Source of the DNA: JAABYT01 sp041581935
GTDB taxonomy: Bacteria; Pseudomonadota; Gammaproteobacteria; HK1
Direction: 5' to 3'
Assembly: GCA_041581935.1 (NCBI GenBank)
Contig: JBFICP010000152.1
Span: 1 to 7,484, forward strand
DNA length: 7,484 nucleotides
Numbering within the stretch: the first letter of the stretch is position 1; each line of letters opens with the position of its first letter. Position numbers and translations under genes: made by a program. Shown piece after piece: positions 1-5,444 of this stretch. The notes below the pieces were generated by a model. The model searched no databases and was not told the origin of the DNA. It saw nothing but the letters and a program-made list of their open reading frames with translations.

Positions 1-486
1 CATGACGAGCGCGACCGGCAAGTCCAGGGTCGCGATCACGGCAAACACAATTACCGGAGTCAGCATCGCCACGAACAGCTGCGGCAGATACTGGCCGAAA
101 TAGGTTTCGAGCTGCTCGACGCCCTCGACCATCGCGAGCAGTACGTCGCCGGTGCGCTCGAGGCCGAAATACGCGGGTCCAAGCTCGACGACCTTGTCGA
201 AAAGTCGCTCGCGAAGGGCGAGCTGCACGCGCGCAGCCGTGCGGTGGGCGATCATGTTGCGCCAGTACTCGAGCACGCCGCGCAGCAGCATGACGCCCGC
301 CACCAGCGCCACCGGCATGATCAGCGACTGCGTCTGTGCTCCCGCGAATACCTCGGCAATCAGCCACCCGAGAAGCGCCAGCCGGCCGATACCGACCAGC
401 GCGGCGAGCAGACCAACACTTACGGCACCCGCGATGCGCCAGCGCAGGCCCTCGGTGAACTGCCAAAGTCGATCGTCGAGAAACAT
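1..486 (-). CDS. CydD-type ABC exporter, N-terminal transmembrane part (3' end outside window)
   Basis: This is the first 162 codons of a minus-strand gene that runs off the left edge. Translation gives a membrane protein with hydrophobic segments at about residues 17-48, 55-74 and 134-162. Between them is a cytoplasmic-loop stretch (about 78-133) with the pattern RLFDKVVELGPAYF, then RTGDVL and VEGVEQLETYFGQYLPQ. The V-EGVEQLExYFxxYLPQL signature is typical of the CydD/CydC exporter membrane domain. In characterised members this domain joins a C-terminal ATPase, and CydDC exports thiols (glutathione, cysteine) and is needed for cytochrome bd and periplasmic cytochrome assembly. The ATPase half would lie outside the window, so this could be a full fused exporter subunit or a permease alone. 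The start is uncertain: ATG at 486 fits homologous N-termini, and an in-frame ATG at 531 would add 15 residues. Neither has a clear Shine-Dalgarno, and an in-frame TGA (546-544) bounds the upstream limit. It is the third gene of a minus-strand row after the kinase and heme sensor. The family is fairly sure; the substrate is unknown. Confidence 0.82.
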   Translation of the reverse strand, partial: MFLDDRLWQFTEGLRWRIAGAVSVGLLAALVGIGRLALLGWLIAEVFAGAQTQSLIMPVALVAGVMLLRGVLEYWRNMIAHRTAARVQLALRERLFDKVVELGPAYFGLERTGDVLLAMVEGVEQLETYFGQYLPQLFVAMLTPVIVFAVIATLDLPVALVM

Positions 487-615
487 CGAGGGGCACAATA
501 GCGCCGCGCCAGACGTCCCGCAAATGGCCATTGATCGGCCGCGTCATGAGACATCCTCATGCGACGCACCGACCGCCCGAAGTGCTCGGCGCGGGTTGGC
601 TGCAGCCCTGAGTCG
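487..615. other. Intergenic gap between heme sensor and ABC exporter
   Basis: About 130 bp separate the heme-sensor stop from the exporter start (85 bp if the exporter starts at 531). I see no convincing terminator or sigma70 promoter here, so co-transcription of the two minus-strand genes is possible but not shown. Short overlapping reading frames here are arginine-rich and look non-coding. Confidence 0.4.
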
Positions 616-1488
616 CTACTTGTCGAGCATGCGCATGGCTTTCTCGAGACTGCGGCGCATGCGGTTGAACGAGCCGGCGAGGGTTGCCATCTCGTCCTTG
701 CCACTGACGTCGAAAGCGGGCACTTCGAGATCGCCGGTGCTGACTTTATCGGCAATTTCCGACATGGTTGACGCGGGACGTATCACGATGCTTTTCAACA
801 TCGCATTGAGAACGATGATGAACGTTACAAACATGACCAGCAGCAGCCCCATGAAGACCACGAAAGCCACCTGCGCTTCCTGAATGGCACCTGCCAACGG
901 AACCGAGACAATCTGCGCGCCGACGATTTCGTTGAGCTTCCAACCGAAGCCGTTTGCAGGACCGTATTGCGCGAGCAGCGCTTTGGGGGCCTTGCCCGGA
1001 TCGCCATGGCAGGCGAGACAGGTGCTCTCGGAAATCTTGATTGGACGCGCCAGGTAAAGCGAGTCGCCCTGGGTGGTCGGGCGGATGCCGACAACTTCCT
1101 TGGTGGCTGGATTGGCGCGAAACTCCTCGACGACGTCGGCTTCCCACTCGAAGGCTTTGTCGCGGGGATTGGTCGGATTGAGAACCGCCGCCTTGTAGGT
1201 GTGATCGGAGTACTGCTCACCCATCTGGCCAAGCGCCTGAATCGCGGCATAGGCTGCCACCGACTGGGGCAGGAAACGCTCGGTCATGTGCGGCGAGAGA
1301 AGTGACTCCACTTCCGATTGCGTGTATCGCTGCACGGCCGTGGCTGCTTCCATGACCAATGTCGCGCGCTCGACCGCGTCCTTGTGTGCATTGGCGTACA
1401 GGATTGCGTGGGAGAGATATCCGGTCACGAGCAATCCGACGGTAAAGATCGCCAGTATCACGACATTGAATTTCGCTTTTAGCTTCAT
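616..1488 (-). CDS. Membrane c-type heme sensor, DUF3365 (Tll0287-like) plus HAMP
   Basis: This 290-residue protein is probably a periplasmic heme-binding sensor anchored in the inner membrane. A hydrophobic segment at residues 8-27 (signal anchor) is followed by a periplasmic DUF3365/Tll0287-like domain at about 35-200, a second membrane segment at about 207-229 and a HAMP linker at about 230-283. The heme site CLACH (CxxCH, C157, C160, H161) lies at 1006-1020 on the minus strand and predicts covalent c-type heme. The FEWEADVVEEFRANP and ARPIKISESTCLACHGDP stretches match the family pattern. Start: ATG at 1488 has a good GAGGGG ribosome site (1493-1498) 4 nt upstream. Oddly, the protein stops right after HAMP, with no kinase, cyclase or methyl-accepting output domain, so its signal must pass to another protein. 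It sits between a Ser/Thr kinase and a CydD-type exporter. NCBI-style naming would be 'c-type heme family protein'. The domain call is firm; the signal sensed (redox, NO, O2 or another ligand) is unknown. Confidence 0.9.
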   Translation of the reverse strand: MKLKAKFNVVILAIFTVGLLVTGYLSHAILYANAHKDAVERATLVMEAATAVQRYTQSEVESLLSPHMTERFLPQSVAAYAAIQALGQMGEQYSDHTYKAAVLNPTNPRDKAFEWEADVVEEFRANPATKEVVGIRPTTQGDSLYLARPIKISESTCLACHGDPGKAPKALLAQYGPANGFGWKLNEIVGAQIVSVPLAGAIQEAQVAFVVFMGLLLVMFVTFIIVLNAMLKSIVIRPASTMSEIADKVSTGDLEVPAFDVSGKDEMATLAGSFNRMRRSLEKAMRMLDK

Positions 1489-1619
1489 GCTGCCCCTCTG
1501 GATGTCTCGAACTCGTCTGCCAATAGGAGTCTAGACGGAATATCGGCGAGCAAAGCCGATTCCCCGTTTCCATGCCGATTCGATGTCGATTCAGCGCCGC
1601 GGGGATCGATGGAACCGCG
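1489..1619. other. Intergenic gap between kinase and heme sensor
   Basis: This 131-bp gap holds the heme-sensor ribosome site at 1493-1498. It also has a small perfect inverted repeat, ATCGGC/GCCGAT at 1542-1547 and 1555-1560 (7-nt loop), without a T-run. No clear -35/-10 pair was found. The two genes may be co-transcribed, but the gap is long enough for a separate promoter. Confidence 0.35.
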
Positions 1620-3134
1620 TTAGCTCAGTCGGCTGAGGAATTCATCACGCTCGGCCGGATCCGAGAGCTCCTCGGCGAGCCGGTCGTAGAAGGCATCCCG
1701 GTTCGTGCACTCGGCGTGGGCTCTCTTGACGATGATCCGCGCAATGGGGCCTATATGTCGAGCAAGGTTCTTCTCAGCCGCCTTGAGCTCCTCTTCATCG
1801 AGCTCGAGCTGCGGCTCCTGAGGTGATTCGATGCGCCTGCGGTCGTCGGCAGATGCGCTAGGAAGCGACCCATTCTTCTCCGCCTCCCGCAGCTTGTTGA
1901 CCTTCTCGATGAAACGGGCCTGCGAGCCGTCGGTGAGGATGAATCCGGCGAGAAAGCTGGCGAGCTCGTCGAAGTTCGTCGCCTTCGGCACGGCGGGTGC
2001 CACGACTCGTCGCGCGAGCGCGCCCACGAACTCTTCCAGCACGTTCTCCAACGCCGCCACCATGTCCGGTGAGCATGCGAACGCCGGCCCGGTCCCACGC
2101 GGCATGAATACGGTCTCGTCGGCGCCCTCTGGAATCAATATGTCCAGATCGGCGTCTGATGCCATGATGGTGCGGGCCTCACGCCTGCGTTTCTTCTTCG
2201 ACCCCTTCTTCTTGCCCTTCTGGTCCTTGTCGTCAATCTCGCGAACCGGGCACAAAACGTTGAGCACGGCCTGGGCGTCTTTTGGCCGATCCTTTGCGTG
2301 TGGTCTGAGCATCCATTCGATCGTCTTGATGAACACCGGGCTGCAACGCGGGGCGATGATTTTCAATGCCTCCACGACCGGATCCGGCTCATCGTCGTAG
2401 ATGGACGTGAGACGATCGGTGGCGGGCGTCGGTGCGGCACCTACGATGCAGTGATACATGGTCGCACCGAGTGCGTAGATGTCCGACCATGGTCCCTGCT
2501 TGTCTCCCTTGCTGTACTGCTCGAAGGGCGCGTACCCCGGTGTCAGCATGACCGTCATCGCAGAGCTCTGCTCCTCGAGCGCGCGCCGCGCCGCGCCGAA
2601 GTCGAGCAGAACTGCAGGGCCCGATTTGCGCAAGAATATATTGGACGGCTTGATATCACGGTGCAGATAGTGCTTCGAATGAACCACGCTCAGACCCTCG
2701 AGAACCGGCACGACGATGTCCTTGACCTCGTTCTCGTCGAGAGTCACGACACGATCGAGATGACTCGAAAGCGGTTCACCGTCCTCGTAATCCATGACCA
2801 GGTACGCGGTACCGTTGGCCTCGAGAAACTGAGTCACGCGCACGATGCTGGGCTCGCGGAACTTGGCGAGCACCCGCCCCTCCTCGAGAAACCGTTTCAG
2901 CCCGTACTCGTATGCGCTACCGTCGGTCTGGGAGGCGAGATGCAGAGTGGTTCCATTTGAGCTGCGATAAGCAAGCCCGGACGGAAAGTACTCCTTGATG
3001 GCCACACGCCGCTCGAGGCGGTTGTCATACGCACCATAGGTAATGCCGAACCCGCCGGTACCGAGCACCGTGCGGATCTCGAAGCAATCGATCTGCGTCC
3101 CTGTGGGAAGAGCCAGCTCGTGGTTCGGCATCAT
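1620..3134 (-). CDS. Eukaryotic-type (Hanks) Ser/Thr protein kinase with C-terminal helical repeats
   Basis: This 504-residue protein is predicted to phosphorylate Ser/Thr on target proteins using ATP. The kinase domain spans about residues 16-295 and looks complete. It has the glycine loop GTGGFG (25-30), ATP lysine in VAIK (K47), catalytic loop HRDIKPSN (158-165, D160, N165), DFG (178-180), activation-segment TPGYAPFEQY (198-207) in place of the classical APE, and the SDIYALG helix (D218). The KEYFPSGLAYR insert (47-57) is common in bacterial STPKs. A lysine/arginine-rich linker (about 306-319) follows, then an acidic, low-complexity tail with two similar helical units (about 362-412 and 453-503). 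I see no membrane segment, so the kinase should be cytoplasmic. Start: ATG 3134, with ATG 3131 as an alternative; neither has a strong ribosome site. It leads the minus-strand row and is divergent from the GGT-family gene. Its natural partner could be the HAMP-ended heme sensor next door, but this is inference. Confidence 0.93.
   Translation of the reverse strand: MMPNHELALPTGTQIDCFEIRTVLGTGGFGITYGAYDNRLERRVAIKEYFPSGLAYRSSNGTTLHLASQTDGSAYEYGLKRFLEEGRVLAKFREPSIVRVTQFLEANGTAYLVMDYEDGEPLSSHLDRVVTLDENEVKDIVVPVLEGLSVVHSKHYLHRDIKPSNIFLRKSGPAVLLDFGAARRALEEQSSAMTVMLTPGYAPFEQYSKGDKQGPWSDIYALGATMYHCIVGAAPTPATDRLTSIYDDEPDPVVEALKIIAPRCSPVFIKTIEWMLRPHAKDRPKDAQAVLNVLCPVREIDDKDQKGKKKGSKKKRRREARTIMASDADLDILIPEGADETVFMPRGTGPAFACSPDMVAALENVLEEFVGALARRVVAPAVPKATNFDELASFLAGFILTDGSQARFIEKVNKLREAEKNGSLPSASADDRRRIESPQEPQLELDEEELKAAEKNLARHIGPIARIIVKRAHAECTNRDAFYDRLAEELSDPAERDEFLSRLS
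1626..2051 (-). repeat. Diverged internal protein duplication in the kinase C-terminus
   Basis: Two copies of a roughly 50-residue unit are encoded at 2051-1899 (residues 362-412) and 1778-1626 (residues 453-503). They align without a gap at an offset of 91 residues. Shared identical positions include L366/L457, G371/G462, A374/A465, R375/R466, V378/V469, A381/A472, T386/T477, N387/N478, D389/D480, L395/L486, A396/A487 and F408/F499. The second copy has the pattern GPIARIIVKRA, which resembles small C-terminal helical domains of some bacterial kinases and response regulators. The repeat is visible at protein level only. Confidence 0.6.
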
Positions 3135-3297
3135 AGGCTGATGGGGAGCGATCGACAGCGGACTCTGGCGTGCCCGTGGATCCTCCTGCCCAGATCTCCT
3201 GGGGTCACGGATCAGGAGTCTTGCGTAGTTTGCGCGTCTCGGCGCCTACAACTTTAGCAGAGTCAGCGGGCCCTGCGAACGCCCTTCGGATTGTGGG

Positions 3298-3319
3298 AAG
3301 TGTGGCCACCGTCACATTT
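3298..3319. promoter_or_regulatory. CRP/FNR-family-like operator
   Basis: The sequence has TGTGG (3301-3305), six spacer bases, then TCACA (3312-3316), flanked by AAG on the left and TTT on the right. This matches the E. coli CRP pattern TGTGA-N6-TCACA at 9 of 10 core bases, with the right half-site perfect. The centre (3308/3309) is about 113 bp upstream of the GGT-family start at 3422 and about 174 bp upstream of the kinase start, so it could serve either gene. Whether the organism has a regulator of this type is unknown. Confidence 0.4.
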
Positions 3320-3412
3320 GCACCCCGACCGGGTCCGGCCGCGCCCGACAGCATGCCGCTGGCGGCGCCGCAGCGGCAGGCCTCGGGTCAGCGCCGATCT
3401 GCTGTCTGACAT

Positions 3413-3416
3413 GGAG
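3413..3416 (+). promoter_or_regulatory. Ribosome binding site for the GGT-family start at 3422
   Basis: GGAG lies 5 nt upstream of ATG 3422. This is the main argument for the longer N-terminus, because no comparable site precedes ATG 3548 or ATG 3560, which lie closer to where family similarity begins. Confidence 0.45.
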
Positions 3417-3421
3417 CGAGC

Positions 3422-5155
3422 ATGCTACCACACGGTCCGATTCGCCGAGCTTGGTCGCTCGGGCCGGTGTTGCGAAACGCGACGTTTACCGGATATGTTG
3501 GGCTCGAATCACCCGGCAGATCACTGAATCCAACGACTCGCCGAGATATGGCCAACGGAATGATCGTCGCGCCGCAGCCCGAGGCGGTAGAAGCCGGCGC
3601 GCTAACGTTCAAGCACGGCGGCAATGCCGTCGATGCCGCGATTACCTGTGCGCTCGTGCAGGGCGTGGTGGATCCGTGCATGACGGGTATCGCCGGATTC
3701 GGCACTCTGCACCTCTTTCTCCCTTCCCGGAGCTTTCACGGCTTCATCGATTTCCACACCAGAGCGCCCGGTGCGGCTCGGGAAGATATGTGGGCGGACC
3801 GAATCGAGGGCGAAGCCCGCGACGGCTTCGGTTTCTTTCTGCGCGACCGGGTGAACGAGGTTGGCTATCAATCCATCATGGTCCCGGGCAACCTCAAGGG
3901 ATACTTCGAAGCGGTGACCGAGTACGGCACCATGGACTGGCAGGACGTCATTCGGCCCGCAATCCGGCATGCCGAGTCGGGGTTCATCGTGCGCCCGCAC
4001 GTCTACGAGTTCTGGACCAAGGCGCATGACTTCGGTCGCGTGTCGACGCGCGACAAGCTCGCGTTCACGCCGGCCGGTCGGAAGATCTATTTTTGCAACG
4101 ATGGTGAGCTGCCGCGGCCAGGTGAGCGGTTGCGGAATCCGGAGATGGCGCACAGCCTCGAGCGCATCGCCAGGGACGGCGCCGACGTCTTTTACCTCGG
4201 CGACATGGCAGAGCAGATGGTCGCCGACATCCAAGCAAATGGCGGCCTGCTTTCGCTAGAGGATCTCGCTGCTTACCGCACCCGGCGCGTAGAGCCCGTT
4301 TGGGGCGACTACCGCGGCTATCGTGTGGCCACCAATCGGCCACCAGGCGGTGGCGTCATGGTGCTCGAAATGCTGAACATACTCGAAAACTTCGATCTAC
4401 GTGATCTTGGACACAACACTCCCGAGTACATTCGTGTCGTCAGCGAGGCGATGAAGTACGCGACAATCGACAAGGACACCCGCATCGGCGATCCGGATTT
4501 CAACGACGTTCCCGTGGACGTGCTCATCGACAAGGATTATGCGGCGGCGCTTGCAGAAGCCATCGCCAGGGGCGAGCAGGCTCACGTCGAGCGACTCGGT
4601 GTGCTGGCGGAATCAAAGGATACGACGCAAGTTTGCGCAATCGACCGGCAAGGAAACGCCGTTTCCCTCACGCACTCGCTTGGCATGCCGTCCGGCGTGG
4701 TCAGTGCGGGTCTCGGTTTCATGTACAACGGTTGCATGAGCGTTTTCGATCCGCGGCCCCAACGTGCCGGTTCGATCGCGCCCGGGAAGAGCCGCTTCAC
4801 CGCCATGGCTCCCACCATGGTCTTCGACGACGAGAGTATTCGCATCATCATCGGCGCGCCTGGTGGCACCTGGATCACCATGGGTGTGCTGCAGGGCATC
4901 CTAAACGTCATCGACTTCGATATGTCCATACTCGAAGCGGTTTCCGCGCCGCGTTTCACCGCGAACAGCGACGTCATCGATGTCTGCAACCGTATTCCGC
5001 GTTTCGTGAGCGACGCGCTCGAGCGGATGGGCTACCCAATCGCACGCAGTTATCTTTCCTACACGTTCGCTGGCGTGCATGCCATCAAGGTGGACGACGG
5101 CAAGTGGTCCGGTGGCGCCGACCCGGGCCGCGACGGGATGGCTCTCGAGGCGTGA
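3422..5155 (+). CDS. Gamma-glutamyltransferase-family Ntn hydrolase
   Basis: This 577-residue protein belongs to the GGT family, which self-cleaves into two subunits and transfers or hydrolyses gamma-glutamyl (or related acyl-amide) groups. Family similarity starts at NGMIVAPQPEAVEAG (45-59), then GGNAVDAA (66-73). The self-cleavage and nucleophile site is D-T401-T402-Q, predicting a large chain of about 400 residues and a small chain of 177. The oxyanion loop APGG (479-482) is intact, and the tail GGADPGRDG (564-572) is the usual family ending. Substrate-pocket residues differ from E. coli GGT: Arg114 aligns with H112, Asn411 with G421, Gln430 with C438, Asp433 with V441, and Ser462-Ser463 with T460-A461. 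The substrate may therefore not be glutathione. I see no signal peptide, unlike periplasmic GGT, so a cytoplasmic location is likely unless the start is wrong. Start 3422 has a GGAG site; ATG 3548 would remove 42 residues that show no family match. It stands alone between the divergent kinase and the trp leader. Confidence 0.88.
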   Translation: MLPHGPIRRAWSLGPVLRNATFTGYVGLESPGRSLNPTTRRDMANGMIVAPQPEAVEAGALTFKHGGNAVDAAITCALVQGVVDPCMTGIAGFGTLHLFLPSRSFHGFIDFHTRAPGAAREDMWADRIEGEARDGFGFFLRDRVNEVGYQSIMVPGNLKGYFEAVTEYGTMDWQDVIRPAIRHAESGFIVRPHVYEFWTKAHDFGRVSTRDKLAFTPAGRKIYFCNDGELPRPGERLRNPEMAHSLERIARDGADVFYLGDMAEQMVADIQANGGLLSLEDLAAYRTRRVEPVWGDYRGYRVATNRPPGGGVMVLEMLNILENFDLRDLGHNTPEYIRVVSEAMKYATIDKDTRIGDPDFNDVPVDVLIDKDYAAALAEAIARGEQAHVERLGVLAESKDTTQVCAIDRQGNAVSLTHSLGMPSGVVSAGLGFMYNGCMSVFDPRPQRAGSIAPGKSRFTAMAPTMVFDDESIRIIIGAPGGTWITMGVLQGILNVIDFDMSILEAVSAPRFTANSDVIDVCNRIPRFVSDALERMGYPIARSYLSYTFAGVHAIKVDDGKWSGGADPGRDGMALEA

Positions 5156-5157
5156 CA

Positions 5158-5180
5158 GACGGCGCGTTCTGCGCACCGTC
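5158..5180 (+). terminator. GC hairpin just after the GGT-family stop codon
   Basis: GACGG-C-GCG (5158-5166) pairs with CGC-A-CCGTC (5172-5180) around a 5-nt TTCTG loop, giving eight pairs and one C/A mismatch. It starts 3 nt after the stop codon. No T-run follows, so it is not a classical intrinsic terminator. It may protect the 3' end or help Rho-dependent release before the trp promoter. Confidence 0.4.
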
Positions 5181-5222
5181 GAGTCCATCGTTCGGTTTCT
5201 GCCGCCGTAGCAGCGAGCTTGC

Positions 5223-5252
5223 TTGACAGTGGCCCGCATCCGATGTCAGGCT
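5223..5252 (+). promoter_or_regulatory. Sigma70-type promoter of the trp leader
   Basis: A perfect -35 box TTGACA (5223-5228) is followed after 18 bp by CAGGCT (5247-5252). That is a poor -10 but keeps the key second A and last T, and TGT stands directly before it as an extended -10 element. The expected start of transcription is about 7 nt further on, at 5258-5260, which coincides with the leader-peptide ATG at 5259. The 8-bp palindrome GGCTAGCC (5249-5256) overlaps the -10. Confidence 0.6.
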
Positions 5253-5258
5253 AGCCCC

Positions 5259-5306
5259 ATGTCCGAGAGCCGAATTCTCAACAGCCGAGTTTGGTGGTCG
5301 CCCTGA
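5259..5306 (+). CDS. trpL: trp leader peptide (tandem Trp codons)
   Basis: A 15-codon frame, MSESRILNSRVWWSP then TGA, lies between a TTGACA promoter and the trpE(G) attenuator. Its two adjacent TGG codons (5292-5297) sit on RNA strand 1 of the attenuator, and its stop codon (5304-5306) falls in the loop of the 1:2 stem, as in classical trp leaders. When charged Trp-tRNA is scarce, a ribosome should stall at the Trp codons, cover strand 1 and let the 2:3 antiterminator form. There is no ribosome site, and the predicted transcription start is on or next to the ATG, so translation is probably leaderless, as I recall for Sinorhizobium meliloti trpL. The peptide is too short for normal gene finders. 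Tandem Trp codons just upstream of anthranilate synthase make chance unlikely. Confidence 0.87.
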   Translation: MSESRILNSRVWWSP

Positions 5307-5354
5307 CGCCGGGGCGGTCGCGGGCACGTTTCTCAACAGGATCCCGGAGCCGCC
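5295..5354 (+). promoter_or_regulatory. trp attenuator: alternative stems 1:2 and 2:3
   Basis: Stem 1:2 pairs 5296-5303 (second Trp codon onward, ending CGCCC) with 5312-5319 (starting GGGCG): five Watson-Crick pairs next to an 8-nt loop, then G-U wobbles and an outer G-C. Stem 2:3 pairs GGCGGTCGCGGG (5313-5324) with CCCGGAGCCGCC (5343-5354): ten pairs, one of them a wobble, and two internal mismatches. Strand 3 is also the left arm of the terminator, so 2:3 and 3:4 exclude each other. Ribosome stalling at the Trp codons would mask strand 1 and favour 2:3, allowing read-through into trpE(G). With enough Trp, the ribosome reaches the stop, strand 2 is blocked and the terminator forms. Confidence 0.85.
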
Positions 5355-5379
5355 ACGGTGTTGGCGGCTCTTTCTTTTT
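5347..5379 (+). terminator. trp attenuator terminator (stem 3:4)
   Basis: GAGCCGCCA (5347-5355) and TGGCGGCTC (5362-5370) form a perfect 9-bp stem with a 6-nt loop, followed directly by TTTCTTTTT (5371-5379). It is a strong intrinsic terminator placed 65 nt before the trpE(G) start, so it should stop transcription inside the leader when tryptophan is plentiful. Confidence 0.93.
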
Positions 5380-5433
5380 GCGCCGCCTCCATCGTTGTGA
5401 TTTTCCACCGGCACCGGTCCCCGGGCAGCGAGT

Positions 5434-5437
5434 GAGG
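5434..5437 (+). promoter_or_regulatory. Ribosome binding site of trpE(G)
   Basis: GAGG lies 7 nt upstream of ATG 5445 and supports that start. It is beyond the attenuator terminator, so it exists only on read-through transcripts. Confidence 0.65.
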
Positions 5438-5444
5438 CACACTG

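Larger units (their letters stand above)
3135..3421. other. Divergent intergenic region between kinase and GGT-family gene
   Basis: This 287-bp region must hold the promoters for both flanking genes. No strong sigma70 hexamer pair stands out on either strand. It contains a CRP/FNR-type palindrome (3298-3319) and a nested group of short inverted repeats: CTCCTG at 3183-3188 and 3196-3201, CAGGAG at 3213-3218, and CCCAG/CTGGG at 3189-3193 and 3199-3203. A 79-codon plus-strand frame (3170-3409) has an unlikely composition and no recognisable motif, and I do not call it a gene. Confidence 0.5.

Noticed and set aside
152..883. A 243-codon plus-strand frame opposite the exporter and heme sensor
   Set aside because: Its Ser/Arg/Thr-rich translation is typical of an antisense shadow, and it overlaps two well-supported minus-strand genes.
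1542..1560. Inverted repeat ATCGGC/GCCGAT as a terminator after the kinase
   Set aside because: Only 6 bp with a 7-nt loop and no T-run; too weak to call.
1562..1614. Interleaved complementary pairs CCCCG/CGGGG and TTCCAT/ATGGAA that could form a pseudoknot
   Set aside because: Arms of 5-6 bp at this spacing are expected by chance in GC-rich DNA, and nothing else suggests a structured RNA.
2298..2960. A 220-codon plus-strand frame opposite the kinase domain
   Set aside because: It is antisense to the HRD and DFG motifs of the kinase and shows no domain.
3232..3264. TTGCGC with TTTAGC 17 bp later as a promoter for the GGT-family gene
   Set aside because: Only half of the bases in each hexamer match the sigma70 consensus, which is not enough to call it.
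3170..3409. A 79-codon plus-strand frame in the divergent intergenic region
   Set aside because: Ala/Pro/Arg-rich, with no ribosome site and no motif; it also overlaps the CRP-like site and likely promoters.
3602..4234. A 210-codon minus-strand frame inside the GGT-family gene
   Set aside because: It is antisense to clear GGT motifs, has no recognisable domain, and reflects the GC-rich codon bias of the real gene.
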